Below are positions 10,325 through 23,042 of a DNA stretch of 64,000 nucleotides, in pieces. Every line of letters begins with the position of its first letter. Position 1 is the first letter of the stretch. The notes under the pieces were generated by a model. The model had not been told where the DNA came from, ran no database searches, and saw nothing but the letters and a program-made list of their open reading frames with translations. Both the position numbers and the translations under genes were made by a program. Origin of the DNA: Siphonodentalium dalli (taxonomy: Eukaryota > Mollusca > Scaphopoda > Gadilida > Siphonodentaliidae); NCBI GenBank assembly GCA_032622095.1, contig CP136066.1, positions 193,244,816-193,308,815 of the forward strand. The letters run 5' to 3'.

Positions 10325-10764
10325 TTAAAGGTACTCAATCCGATTCGATGGTCCCCATATAATCAACAACAACAAAAAATTCCGCTTCAGTCATCAGAAT
10401 CGATCAATTGCCAACAAATATTGCTAACCATAGTCAAACATTGTATAAAATTGCCCAAAACGTGTTATTTATCAACATTTTATTCAACGAAATATGGCCG
10501 GATTTTTAAATATTTAATATGCAGAAGCCACTTTATTTTAGAGTTATCATCTTCATCCGCAAGTTTATCAGAGACCGTCGCCTTGACGAACTTTTTTCCA
10601 GACCACAAATATGTATATCTCGAGAAATAACAAATTTCAAAAATCGATATCTGTTCACTCTGATCTTTGATGAGTGGGTTCCTCGACTGGAATCAAATAT
10701 TTTTACCACCCGAAGCCAAAGAAATAGTAATTTGGGAGCGTTAATTATGATTATGCATCTTTAA
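10325..10764. mobile_element. TTAA-flanked MITE, AGGTACTCAATCC family
   Basis: TTAA-AGGTACTCAATCCGATTC at the left. The right end is ATGATTATGCATCT-TTAA, a variant terminus also used by the copies at 20168, 19010 and 44457. The interior (CATCTTCATCCGCAA, TATCTCGAGAAATAACAAA, GTGGGTTCCTCGACT) is shared by all copies. No credible coding. It lies about 490 bp upstream of the hnRNP L-like start. Confidence 0.8.
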
Positions 10765-13150
10765 CATTTTTTAACACCGAATATATTGATAATACAATGT
10801 TTTGGAGCTTCCCCTTTCAAATGGTATATGATATGGCATATAATTTATATAATGTGATCTGGGGGTTCCACCCCAACTTTTTCACACCAATAATAGGTTG
10901 AAAGTGTTCTCGTAGTTTCAAACAAATTATCAGTGGGGAATTTGTTGTCTTTATACCAACAGTGATATATTATCGTCAAAATCTTGGACTGAAATGACCA
11001 TCAGTTGGACATTTTTCAACCTTAGGGGGGGGGGGGTCAAGTCGGAAATTTCCAATAATTGGAAAGCTTGGTACAAGTCTAGATGCTCGGATTTTGTAGT
11101 CTTCATGTTCAGATTTCAAAATCGAGGCCTGAATTTGCCTCGGTCACATCTCTAGATGCTTGGATTTTGCAGTTTTCTGGTTCAGATTTCACAATTTTCA
11201 CACACTGGGCTGAGGGGTCCTGATTCCTTCCCGGAGGCCAGTGAAAAACTGCTAATCAATTATATAAAAAAATCGATGCCTAAATTTGGCTGGAGTTAGA
11301 CCTCTAGATGCAAGGATTGTGCAGTTTTTAGGTTCAGATTTACACAATTTCTCCCATAAATCAAGGCTGTGAGATGCCAGTTTGGAAATTCCAAGCCAGG
11401 GTGTGTGTGTTCTATTGCTATTACACGAACTTGGGCGTATATACTGGTCCAAGGTACAAGTGGGTGCGTGCAATTGGAAATTCGTAATAAGTACGGTATA
11501 TGTATGTATTCGAACGTCAACTATATCACAAAATATATGGCATATTCTTGTTGATGCCACTACTTTTAATCGTCGTTTCATTCTGAATTATTTTGCGATC
11601 GCCCCTGATGCCAGATCGTACACATGTAGGAGCAGTGACCTTGCGTGTCCGCGCATGTCTGTATTATTTCTGGAAGAAGTAAGTGTGATTTTTGCCAGGC
11701 CGCCAAATATTCCAGTTGGTGAAAAATAACAGATTTATTAAATCGAAATATGAAAACTCTGAGATTTGATGGGTGGGTTCCTCTACTCAATTCAAATATC
11801 TTTTACCCCCAAATCCGAAGAAATAGTAATTTAAGGGCGTTAAATCAGATTATGTATCATTAAGCTGTGTAAATATGTTTCATCATTTTTATTCTATTAT
11901 TCGTCTATATAAAATGTAATTGCTAAAATTAAGTTAATCAATGTCCTTATAAATAATCATATACTACATCGAATTAGTTATTTTTGTTACAACTATACTC
12001 TTTCAATAAGACAAATTAAGCTGCCCTACAAGCCATTGGTTGTACTAATTAATTAGATCACCATAATCGGCCTGAATCTACCTAGCCGAATCTAATTCCT
12101 GGCCGAATCTTCCTGGATCCGAAAACTACCTGGCCAAATTTTCCTGGCCGCCCGAATCATGACTTGACTTTACTTGAAACATATTTTATTTGCATAATAT
12201 ACAAAAGGGATTGGGCCACAAGTTTTTGCAACCAATGAAGCCCCTCTCCTAATACAATATAATAACACACATGTGATCATCCCGTTCTATGTGTACCGTT
12301 ATATGTTTACATGAATATTAAACACTTGCATCCGTATGTAGCTCTATAATCTTTAGGATACGATATTATCGTCCGACACTTCTATGGGTCTATCTCAAGT
12401 GTAACGGGAAGGATCGGAAGCTTGTGAATGAAATTGCAAAACAGATCTACAATGGTGTTACAGTCTTATTTATAGTATATATAATTATGTCTGCTGACAA
12501 AAGACTTATGCTAACCACACCTAGTGAGTACATTAGCTCTTATATTACTTTTATGGCATTTTTGCCCAGATCTGCATGTTATCAAATTAAGCGAATATCG
12601 CTTCAAATTGGCCTTAAACCGAGTAATATCATTTTACGACATCACCAATCCGAGTAATATCATTTTACGACATCACAGACCGAGTACGACTTGTCAAATT
12701 AACCAAGTAATATTCACTAAATATTTCAGTAATTTATTCATATCTCTTCCCTTAATATACATATACACTAATGTATATATATGGGAGGCCGTTTTGCATA
12801 CATTTATTAAATAATTGAACTTAACAGAAATGGGATTGCGCTTCTATAGAAGTACACACACTTGGGATCAAGTGCAATTGGCTGTACATAAATGTTATTC
12901 AATTGCTCTTAAGCGCAATTCAGTTGCGCTTAATCACAATTTATTTAACATTACGTAGGTATCAATTTTAAACTCTGTAATTTCAATTGCGATTAAGCGC
13001 AATTATTGGCCACCACAAATTAAAAAAACCCTATTTCTTATAAAATAATCTGCATGATAATTATCAGGTGACATTTTAAAAATTGTTCATTTATCATTTT
13101 TTAGAAATAACAGAAAAAATGTGACAAAACGTTAAACAACCAGCACATCC
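10765..13150. other. non-coding stretch with minor repeats
   Basis: TCTAGATGC.GGATTTTG.AGTTTTC.GGTTCAGATTT appears three times (about 11085, 11150, 11303) as a degraded array. CCGAGTAATATCATTTTACG plus ACATCAC is doubled at 12614-12680, and an inverted relative lies at 31195-31240. 12780-13010 holds palindromic TTGCGCTTAAGCGCAA fragments. No gene seen. Confidence 0.45.
11690..11865. repeat. degenerate fragment of the AGGTACTCAATCC MITE
   Basis: GATGGGTGGGTTCCTCTACT, then GAAGAAATAGTAATTTAAG, matches the right third of the 10325 copy. No intact ends. Confidence 0.55.
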
Positions 13151-13202
13151 TGATAAAATTAGTTCCTTCCACAAAAAAAAACACAAACAAACAAAAACAA
13201 AA

Positions 13203-13255
13203 AACACAAACAAACAAAAACAAAAAACCAACGTAATGACCGAAAAGTAAACAAA

Positions 13256-13322
<67 letters not shown>

Positions 13323-13403
13323 TTAATATTGTGAAAACAGTTAAGCTATAAACACAAACAAACAAAAACAAAAAACCAACGTAATGACCGAAAAGTAAAC
13401 AAA

Positions 13404-13480
<77 letters not shown>

Positions 13481-13508
13481 TTAATATTGTGAAAACAGTT
13501 AAGCTATA
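13203..13508. repeat. tandem duplication with two (AT)n microsatellites
   Basis: A block of AAACAAACAAAAACAAAAAA, then CCAACGTAATGACCGAAAAG, then (TA)n (13257-13320), then CCTTAATATTGTGAAAACAG, is repeated immediately with a longer (TA)n at 13406-13478. Confidence 0.88.
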
Positions 13509-14219
13509 AACTGGTTTATATACTAAAATTAATACACGGGTCTATATACGTAAACAACCATCAAATACGGATTCGCTCGAAAATGTTATAGCGCGCGTAT
13601 ATTTTACAAAATCTTGCTCTGAGTAATAATACCATGCATTTAGAATATAAAACCCCAATAGAATTTTGTGACCCATGAGCAAGTTGAAATGGATAGAAAC
13701 ACTGAACTCAAATGTCTGTTAACGACCATGTGTAATTTTCTTAACTATGAATAATACAAAGGAGTGGAAGCTGTATATACCATCAAGATGCATGGCACGC
13801 TTCACGAGCGAAATTAAATTGCGCTTTTGCTCAAATGCATGGGTATAGAGATGTAACGTGAGGGTTCATAAAAAAAATTTAACATTGGACGCAAAGTAAA
13901 TCTATTCACCGTTCGATTTTAAATTTCAATCAAAATTAAAAGAAAATTTAGATCACTTATTAATAATAAGATGGTCATTTATTGATAATTGTGCCGCATT
14001 TCGTTATTTATGAATTGATCAGGCATTGAGAGGTTGATCAATTTGAGATACACAAACTGGCGAATTGTAACATGACATTGTGCATGTTCATGGCATGATG
14101 GCAATCAGTTAAAGAACACATACCCGATTTTACGGTATACCGGCACTAAAAGTTTATATAACCAAGCTAGCAATGTATAGCAAAACGAATAAGCGATTCT
14201 ATCTATTATATATTTTTTG

Positions 14220-15225
14220 AAAGATCTGTGTGTGTGTGAGGGTGTGTGTGGGTGTGTGAGGGTGTGTGTGTTCGCGATGGACTCGAACACGGCTGGACCG
14301 ATTTCGACCAAACTTGGTACGGACACGTAATTCGACCCGGGAACGAACATGGGCCCGTCCATTTATCCGTGCGGCGTCACATTGACCTTCAAAACTCATA
14401 TCTCGGGATCCGCAGTGCTAACACGCCGGAATTTAGCACTGCGATGCAGGGAGGATAACTCTATATTCATACGTTGACGAACGTAAGCAATTTGCAGGCA
14501 ATTATGCATCGTGTATTTTCCCCAAAATTATAACATTTACAATATATATTGTCAATTTGCAGGCTATTAAGAATCGTGTATCTATCCCAAAATAAATCAT
14601 TTACAATTTCTGATATATAAATTTTGTTACAGCTGATATTCTTAGGTCTATTGTCGATAGATTTATTTTTTGTATATTTACACCACGCATAGGCTCAAGT
14701 TATTTACATTTACCCCGCGGGTCTGGAATCTCATCCAAGAATCCATTTAGCTGAAATGCTATTTCGCTGTTGGAATCTACCGGTGGCCCCAAACCGTCAA
14801 TGCCAACAACATCGACATTGTTCAACTTTGACGGCGAGAAAATAATTAGTTGAAATTTACTACACAATGCTAATTTATCTTTACGTTGAAGCTTGATAAT
14901 TAACGAGCGTGTGTATATGAGGCGCGTTTATATACTTTAGTGGAAATCAAATCGGGTAAAACTGGCGGATTTTTACGGACGAAATTTGATACATAGGGTA
15001 TCTCGGTATCCGCTGGGCCGATTTCCCGGTATCCGCTGGGCCAATTTCCACCATTTTTGGGGTGTTGATAAACTGCCAGACGGATTTTGACGAAATTTGA
15101 TACTTAGTGGTAATTGTTTCCAGGGAGTGTTTTGGACGGGTCAAATCGTGACCCCACATGACCTTGACCTTCAAAATGGTCAATTCAATGTCAAAGCCCG
15201 GACGAAGTCGGGTCACCTTCTAGTA
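14220..15225. repeat. degenerate molluscan-type interspersed repeats
   Basis: A GTGTGTGTG run (14225-14272), then CCGATTTCGACCAAACTTGG and GACCTTCAAAACTCATATCT. A second region, 14940-15220, has ACGAAATTTGATAC twice, GTATCCGCTGGGCC twice, and CATGACCTTGACCTTCAAAA. Similar wording is at 35760-35870 inside the Helitron. Confidence 0.5.
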
Positions 15226-15416
15226 GTTTATATTCGCATATAATAGTGTGAAAAGCATTGACGATTGTCGATGTGGCCAATTGGGTTTATCAAAATAAAA
15301 CCTAATTCCGCACAGGCAAATCGCATTCTCTTATTTGCCTCATAGTGTTCACTTCTCATAGGAATAACCTTGTTTATATATAGAAGTTCAGTTACACATC
15401 GGGAACAACAAAAATC

Positions 15417-15987
15417 TTAAAGGGGTACTGTACGCCAAATGTTGTTGTTGGTTTCTATAGTCTCCGAGTCTGAGAATAAGGTAACACTTTTTTCATTATT
15501 TGAAAGTCTGTTGAGTACGAAGTAGTGTTACGGATGACAAATTTACCGGAATGCAAAAATACAAATTGTCGTTGTCGATTAATTTTTGTACAGTTTTCAA
15601 CCAAATGAATCAAATAAAAGTTATATTATAGGCATACTAGTCCCATATAATCATTTAAGTTATTGTATCGTCGCTAGTCAGTGAGTGGCTTGAGTGTTCT
15701 CCCCGTATCATCATAATATTTTAAGCGATCGTGTGTGCGATCGGTTTAACAAGCCAGTATCCCTCATTTACTTTATTTGATTACGCAAATTCGTAATTTA
15801 ATTGACGCCATTTTATGGCTCCAGTCATAAATTCAATTTATATCAAATTATTAACTTTTAGCCTATTAACCTGAGCGTTTACAGAATACATCTTCGACTC
15901 AAATTACTTATGTTTCTATATATTATCGATATTAGATCGTTGTTGTCATCGGAAATTTAATGAAAATGGCGTACAGTGCCCCTTTAA
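15417..15987. mobile_element. TTAA-flanked MITE, AGGGGTACTGTACGCC family
   Basis: TTAA (15417-15420) then AGGGGTACTGTACGCCAAAT. The right end ATGGCGTACAGTGCCCCT precedes TTAA (15984-15987). The interior is AT-rich and non-coding. The right TTAA doubles as the left TTAA of the next element. Confidence 0.8.
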
Positions 15988-16867
15988 AGGGGGACTGTAC
16001 ACCAAATCCAGCCATTTATGGGACCATCTCCTTTTATACTCAGCATAATATATGCAACAAATGAATGAATTTGAGCCATGGATGAGTGCAAACTACACTC
16101 ATATGTTCTATGAACGATGTACATAACAATGGTAATTATAATGAAAACGAGTTTTATGGCTCGAGCCTTAAAGTCATTTTCATTATAATTATCATGTTGT
16201 TTATACTAGTACATTGTTCATAGAGCACATGAGTGTATTTTGTACTCATACCAGGGTGGGGGGGGGGTCCGAAAAAATTTGCAGGCACGTATGCTGATTT
16301 TTGACTTTTTTTTCCATTTTCGGCAGTTTTTTCAGAACATTTTTGGACACCCACCCCCCTTTTAACACTAAAACAGAGATTTGCGGGGGGGATTAAATGT
16401 AAACAGCTGTATATGAATTTATGTGCATACTATTAGTCATGGATGTTAACATTGACATGTAAATAGGAACAAGTCATTTTGTGGTCACTCGGTCAAAAAA
16501 AAACATGGCTGCCAGCAGCCATCATGGATTTCAAAATTCAATCCATTATCATGGGCTACAGGCTATACTGTTTGTCTGATCATCATGAAATTTGTCATTT
16601 ATGTTAATATTGACATATAGATGTGTTTTAAGCCAAACTCATTGAAAAAACAGTCAAAAAGACTTGCAGGAAAACTATTTTTGAGTTGCGGAAAAAATTG
16701 TTTGTTGGTCCTATAGACCACCAACCCACCCCGGCATACGTGCCCGGAAAAAATTGTTTTCCACCCCCTGCTCATTCTGGCTTAAATTCATTCTTTTGTT
16801 GCATATATATATATTCTGTTGAGATGGTCCCATAAATGGCTGGATTTGGTGTACAGTCCCCCTTTAA
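15984..16867. mobile_element. TTAA-flanked MITE, AGGGGGACTGTACACC family, with nested insert
   Basis: TTAA-AGGGGGACTGTACACCAAAT, then CCAGCCATTTATGGGACCAT. The right end is its reverse complement, ending TTAA at 16867; inverted repeats are about 45 bp. It contains the polyG-ended element at 16251-16770. A partial copy at 53771-53934 keeps the same interior without that insert. Confidence 0.85.
16251..16770. mobile_element. polyG-ended inverted-repeat element, copy 1 (nested)
   Basis: The left end is CCAGGGTGGGGGGG, then TCCGAAAAAATTTGCAGGCACGTATG. The right end contains GGCATACGTGCCCGGAAAAA and ends CACCCCCTG. Flanks CTCATA and CTCATT suggest a 5-6-bp duplication. The second copy is at 43764-44327. 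No coding. Confidence 0.65.
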
Positions 16868-17177
16868 CCGAACGGTGTTATATTAATGACATGCAGGCAG
16901 TAATAAGGCAACATATAATATAATTCAAGAAACGTGATCAAGAACCAATGACACTAATGAGATGCAGATTGGGTTGGTTTTACTTGATAATGACGTTACT
17001 CTTGCCCCCAAGGAGATACAATTTTATGCATCGGAAATGATCGGTTATTTAGGAGGTATTAGTAATACATAATAATATAAACACATGCTGTTAAGTTGGA
17101 TACTCGGGGTGCGAGCATGAAAACAGTTTATGAACGAGTCGGCTTGTCCGGCGAGTTCGCAAACTGTTTTCGTGAAC

Positions 17178-17698
17178 CTAGATCATGCCACGAATCTCGA
17201 CTCTGGCTAACGCCCGTATATAGAGATCATATTCCACCAGTACAAAACCTGGGAACTTTTTGAAGTTTTGACAGGGAACATTATAACGTTGAAAAAATAA
17301 CACGGGGAATATATCTATTAGTTATTACCTATTCCTTAATAATGAACTTCACTGTAGGTGAAGATCCCAACTCGAAATTGCACGATTTAAGTGACTTTGT
17401 GAGCTATTTTGCTTTGCGTCGCTTACAATTATGACATTTCTCCTGGGTAATTAATTCAATGTTTATTGCGATATCGGCTGAGAAAAGCATGCAATCTCGA
17501 GCTGGGACCACCTTTTAATGTGAAGTAGATTATAAAGGAAAAGTATTAACAAAGAAATATATTCCCAGCCTTGTTTGATCAATGTTATAAAGTTCCCTGT
17601 CATAACGGGTCAAAACATCAAAAAGTTCCCATTTTTTGTACTGGTGGAATATGATCTCTACGGGCGTTAGTCAGATTAGGGATTCATTGCATGATCTA
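17178..17698. mobile_element. MITE with ~110-bp inverted repeats (hAT-like), copy 1
   Basis: The left end TAGATCATGCCACGAATCTC, then GAGATCATATTCCACCAGTAC and GTTTTGACAGGGAACATTAT, is mirrored at the right. The interior has no coding frame. The copy at 34499-35029 is collinear. Confidence 0.75.
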
Positions 17699-18189
17699 CT
17701 CAATACCCATCGAAACAATGTACGTTATCTCCATTGTAATTCAATCCATCCAGAAATGTATAAGAAACAGCATGAAAAGTACTTGTTTTTTCGCCGTAAC
17801 TTGTTTTTTCGCCGTAACATGCTTTGAAATGATATATCATTTTTGTGGTGATCAATTCTATGGATATATACGTTCCATGTGGTTACTCATAGTAGCACCA
17901 GATCAACTTCCTCTTAACCGCATCTAAATAAAACAACGTTCCGGTGACTCGCGGTGAAGTATTTTACGCGCGTTATCAATGGCACCGTGCTCCATAATTT
18001 TTTTTTGCACCGAATCGGATGCTGGTGAATTGAAAACTAAAGCTAACAGTTCTCGGTCAATCAGAATGCCTGATTCAGCGACAAATATTCGATTTGAATT
18101 ACGACCAATTACAATTATAGATAAAAATACCACGGGTTTTCAGTTCATTTAATAATGATCTTTAAAAAGCCATGATTCTGAATGTAGAC

Positions 18190-18262
18190 AGACAGATAGA
18201 TAGATAGATAGATAGATAGATTTAGATAGATAGATAGATTGATAGATAGATATATAGATAGA
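18190..18262. repeat. TAGA microsatellite
   Basis: Interrupted (GATA)n/(TAGA)n run beginning GACAGACAGATAGATAGATA. Confidence 0.9.
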
Positions 18263-18648
18263 TAAGTTTAATCGGCAAAACATCTTTATATATAAGGACA
18301 GTATGCATACATAATAACATATAATTATTCATTGTGTATTTCTATATTTAGCGCATGACCATAATGGCGAAACAGATCGCCCCAAAGTCAAATTTACATA
18401 TGTGCTTTGGGAACAATTCCCGCACTAACAACTTAATGATATAATGGGAGAATTAGAGCGGTGGTTTTGTTGAAGATTTTCGCGGGCTACTCGTCAAAAT
18501 TGCAGCAACTCTTGTCTTTGACTTGCCGTGCGTGTTGTCGTGACAATGTCGTCCATGTGCGTTTATAAATTTGTATACAAATAATCGAAGAACCCATTCA
18601 CACCATTTCGTAATATAGTTCTTTGCATGGTTCTGGGACTTTTCAAAC

Positions 18649-19009
18649 TTAACCCTTTACCCAACAGAAAGGCCCTGTGCCAATGCATTCTCTTATATAT
18701 GCGAGTCGACCATAGGTCGCCTCGCATATATAAGAGAATGCATTGGCTTAACACATTAAAAATTATAAAATTGTTAAAGAATGTAAGAAAAAATAGTAAA
18801 AAGTGTTAAAAAAAGATTTTTTTTAGGCCAATGCATTCTCTTATATATGCGAGGCGACCCATGGTCGACTCGCATATATAAGAGAATGCATTGGCACAGG
18901 GCATAACTGTAACCATCACAATGTGGTCAATGAGCCGGTTCCAATGATATCCATATTTGTATGGTTCTATTGAGACAGACCGAAGATATTTTAGGCTGTT
19001 GAAGCTTTA
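18649..19009. mobile_element. double-hairpin TTAA MITE, copy 1 (right end lost)
   Basis: TTAA-CCCTTTACCCAACAGAAAGG, then a 69-bp palindrome (27-base arms GCCAATGCATTCTCTTATAT with ATGCGAG, loop ATA), an AT-rich spacer, and a second copy of the same palindrome in reverse orientation. The right inverted repeat is missing because the sequence switches to another MITE at 19010. Confidence 0.8.
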
Positions 19010-19322
19010 TCAACATTTAGTTCAACGAAATATGGCTGTATTATCACTTGAGTATCACAAAATTTGCCGTATTACCACTTGATTTTAGAGTTATCCATCT
19101 TCATCCGCAATTTTGTCCGAGACCGTCCGTTTGACGACTGTTTTCTTGGACGCAAATAATTGCATATTTCGAGAAATAACAAACTTCAAAAATCGATATC
19201 TGATCACTCTGAGCTTTGATGGGTGGGTTCCTCGACTAGAATCAATTTTTTACCCCCCCCCACCCGAAGCCAAATAAATAGTAATTATATAGGGAGCGTT
19301 AATTCAGATAATGCATCTTTAA
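19010..19322. mobile_element. TTAA MITE, AGGTACTCAATCC family, left-truncated
   Basis: Begins abruptly at TCAACATTTAGTTCAACGAA, where the double-hairpin MITE at 18649 is cut off, and ends GCATCT-TTAA at 19322. The interior matches 10480-10764. The junction is either nested insertion with loss or recombination between two elements. Confidence 0.65.
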
Positions 19323-19419
19323 TGTGGGTATAATTGTGGGATTGGAAGACGGAGTCCCCCTCGGTCTGCGATGGGGTCTGTGTGGGTGATTCCAGCTGCA
19401 CATATCTTGTGTGCATGGA

Positions 19420-19883
19420 GCATGCCCAAGGCATGAAATAGTGTGTCTGTCATTTGCAGAATAAGCACACCAGAGGGTGAATTTAGTGAGGCTATCCCCC
19501 ACAGCGGGCTAACATCACCAAGTTCAACATTGGGGGACCTCATTCTGGTTATGCCATGTCTTCTAGGAAGTATCTATATTTTCAAATTAACACTGTTCTT
19601 AGTTACCTTTTCCCTTCTGCTGAGTTTCTATATCCCCTAATTTGCAGAAGGTAAAATGCATAACTGATGTGACTAATGAGTGTACATGTACATCACCAAC
19701 TTCAACTGGGGAACTTCAATCTGATCCTAGGTCTCACATAGCAGGTGAGGCCTCAGCAGAATAGGTTCACATAGGGTACATTTGGTGACGCTAGCCCGCC
19801 GTGCGTGATAGCGTCACCAAATTCACCCTCTGTGAACCTCATTCTGCAAATGACAGACACACTATTTCAAGGCTTGAGCATGC
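19420..19883. mobile_element. inverted-repeat element, TGTGTCTGTCATTTGCAGAAT family
   Basis: GCATGCCCAAGGCATGAAAT, then AGTGTGTCTGTCATTTGCAG at the left, and the reverse complement at 19862-19883 with inward extension (GAGGGTGAATTT.GTGA). A diverged relative lies at 4260-4640 inside intron 2 of the hnRNP L-like gene. Confidence 0.65.
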
Positions 19884-20167
19884 ATATAGGCGCTTATCGC
19901 ATCAGCATTGCCACAGTGGCCACTGGACAGGCGCTCATGACAACCTATAGTGTGCCATGTAATTACCAACTGAGCCACCGGGAACTTTGTATTCAAAGTT
20001 CCAGGCTAATTTTTAGGACACCTATTTTATTTTTAATTTGATTTCAGCGAATAAAATAACATATATGTAACAGTCTGCTGCATCAAATATATTTTGTTTG
20101 ACATTGAATTTTCTATGTATTTAGTTCATACAGATTCGATGTTAGAGGGACACCAGGAACTATCATA

Positions 20168-20580
20168 TTAAAGATGCATAATCCGATTAATCGCCCCTCA
20201 ATTACTATTTATTTGGATTCGGGGGTAAAACATATTTGAGGGGCGAAGGAGAAAATCACTCGATCTTTTGACCATCCCGGGGGGGCTTCGCGCCCAACTA
20301 CTCTCCTCAAAATATTTGATTCGAGTCGAGGAATCCACATCAAAGCTCGGAGTTATTAGATATCGATTTTTGAAAATCTTTTATTTTTCACCATCGAGAA
20401 TTATTAGTGGCCAAGTAAACAGTCGACGAGCCGACGGTCTCGGACCAAATTGCGGATGAAGATGGATAAAATCAAGAGGCATTATGTTGATAATAAGGTC
20501 AAATTTCTTCGAACAACATGTTGATAAATAACACGTTTCGGACAATTTTATACTATATTTGTCAGTGGTGAGCATTAATT
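20168..20580. mobile_element. TTAA MITE, AGGTACTCAATCC family, inverted copy
   Basis: TTAA-AGATGCATAATCCGATTAAT at 20168, with the interior in reverse orientation relative to 10325-10764 (for example AATTGCGGATGAAGATGGAT, then GATAAATAACACGTTT). The far end fades near 20580 with no clear TTAA terminus. Confidence 0.65.
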
Positions 20581-20895
20581 ACCACAGCGCATCAGTACAA
20601 TAATATATTTCAGTGGTACTTATCAGCCTCTGAATCTTAAAAATGCACTTTAAAACGTAAAAATGTACTTTAAAACGAAGAAGAGGAGGAGGATGTCATG
20701 CATGTTTAGACTTTTATTGATTGCATTATGTAAAATTTAATGTACGGCGTATCTGTCCATCAGCATAACAACATATCGCCTTCGTCGAAGTGCGGATGTA
20801 CATCATTATAACAATAGCTTAAATCCGGTATTCATCACCACATGCATGCCCCGTTGAACGCGAAATACATGCCCTGCTGAACGCATAGCTCGTCT

Positions 20896-21005
20896 ATGCT
20901 CAAACGTATCAAAACAGATCTGCTTTCTCGCGACACTGTACGCGAACTTCAAAGGCGATTTCTGGAGGGTAGATATGTGCAGGAGATAATGGAAACTACT
21001 TACCA
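20896..21005 (+). CDS. possible first coding exon, unknown protein
   Basis: ATG at 20896 opens 36 codons starting MLKRIKTDLLSRDTV and going on R-E-L-Q-R-R-F-L-E-G-R-Y-V-Q-E-I-M-E. They end at the good donor CCA-GTAAGTATG (phase 2). The composition (GC near 48%, charged amphipathic helix pattern) differs from the AT-rich flanks. An upstream in-frame TGA and no further exon recognised leave it unproven. I do not recognise the family. Confidence 0.33.
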
Positions 21006-21694
21006 GTAAGTATGTTGCATTCGAAATTGACGGACCCATTAATATGTATTATCATTTTTATGTACGGCATAATATCGCACCGTCGACATTGTTTAGTATC
21101 ATGCGACAACAGCTTTAATGAATAATATTTAACTAAATTTTAACAGCTAGATTGTTATTGAAGATCGACCTTCGTGCGAATGATGTTGAAAATCTCAAAG
21201 ATATTATGCGTATGATTTCAAAATATGCTGAAACAATACAACGAAGTACCCAGAAACGAATTCATTATAAAGAATTCGCTTCCGGGTAATTTGCTGTGTT
21301 TGGAAACAAAGCAGATGGGCGTACAATATGGGCCTATATATACTTGTTGATTGACATGGCACATACGACTATTACCACCTGAAATATATATAGTACGAAA
21401 AGCAACGCTATTTTCCACCGGACATATTTCTGTTTTTATAAAAGTACGGTTGTCAACATGGCTGTTAAGAGCACTGTATGATATAGGCCAAGGGGCACAT
21501 CCTTCCGAATGAATCTAAGTGCACATGGTTGGGGAGTGGGGTTCCTGCATGTGTGTTATCCTGCTACATGCACAATGCACCCACGTTCACAAATCTATGA
21601 GGGCGACAACTATTTTCTGGTATGCGGGATTCAGATGATTTTGAAGTGCATGTTAAGCTGGATTCACACCCCATGCAATGTTAACTGCAATGGT

Positions 21695-22440
21695 ACACCC
21701 GGTATTCATATGGATATTTTAACAGAATTAACAGGATTAATAGCCCCCCCCCCCCCCGTTAACTGGTACTCGGGATTCATATGGCCATTTTAACCTGTAT
21801 TCAGGATTAATACCCCCTGTTAACTGGTATACACTCGGGATTCATTTGGCCATTTTAACCGGTATTCAGGATTAATACCCCCCCCCCGCTAACTGCATGG
21901 TATACTCGGGATTCATATGGCCATTTTAACTGGCATTCAGGATTAATACCCCTGTTAACTGGTACTCGAGATTTACATGTCCATTTCAACTGGTAATCAG
22001 GATTAATACCACATGTTAACTGGTACTGGGGATTCATATGTCCATTTTAACCGGTATTCAGGATTAATACCCCCTGTCAACTGGTACTCGGGATTCATAT
22101 ATATTGACAGTTTAACCGGTAATCAGGATTAATAACCCCTGGCAACTGGTACTCGGGATTCATATGGCCATTTTAACCGGTATCCATGATTAATACCCCC
22201 TGTTAACTGGTACTCGGGATTCATATGGCCATTTTAACCGGTATTCAGAATTAATACCCCCTGTTAACTGGTACTCGGGATTCATATATATTGACAGTTT
22301 AACCGGTAATCAGGATTAATACCCCCTGTTAACTGGTACTCGGGATTCATATGGCCATTTTAACCGGTATTCAGGATTAATACCCCCTGTTAACTGGTAC
22401 TCGGGATTCATATGGCCATTTTAACCGGTATTCATGATTC
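21695..22440. repeat. 61-bp tandem array, about 12 units
   Basis: The unit CTGGTACTCGGGATTCATAT plus GGCCATTTTAACCGGTATTC plus AGGATTAATACCCCCTGTTAA is 61 bp. Each unit is itself two ~30-bp halves with the pattern C-Y-GGTAYTC-R-GGATT...TTAA. C-runs vary from 3 to 14. Two units carry ATATATTGACAGT instead of ATGGCCATT. A degraded unit lies at 22615-22675, beside a G-run of about 20. Confidence 0.88.
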
Positions 22441-23042
22441 AACACCAAGACTGATACTTTAATAGCATCTAATTGTTAAAATTTTGATTAATTCTTACAA
22501 AGACAAAATGACATATTGTGATGTAATTTAGTCTCATACATTTGGATGTGTTTTGAAGTGAAAATTATCGTATTATATAGTGTGAAATAACCATGAATTG
22601 TTTTCGATATTTTCTTAACCGGTACGCATGATTCACCCTTCTCTGGATGTTAACTGATTTTCAGGATTCACTGGTGGGGGGGGGGGGGGGGGGGGGCTGG
22701 TGTGGTGGGGGTATGGGTGACACCATCTGCTATCACCTATGAGGTAACCTTCATACATTTCATTATACGTAACACTTTATTTATCGTTTTCCCGAATTTA
22801 TCTTGATTTGAAATCTCAATTAATGTTTGTTATGAACTAACAAATTCATTTTTTTCGTGATTGGATGTTATGACTGTATCTATGGTCCAGTGGTTGGTCT
22901 GTGAAATATTTCGATAGGAAGAATAATGAGTAGCAAGTGCAGAACATATATATAATATAAGTGAGTGGTTCGGGGGGCTAGCCCGGGATTGTCGGAAGCA
23001 CCGAATGGTAACTCCCCTTAATCCCAATTAACATAATCCCAG

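Noticed and set aside
11382-11729. 115-codon ORF with GAA-GTAAGT inside
   Set aside because: It overlaps a degraded repeat and MITE fragment. The protein has no conserved look and other frames are equally open.
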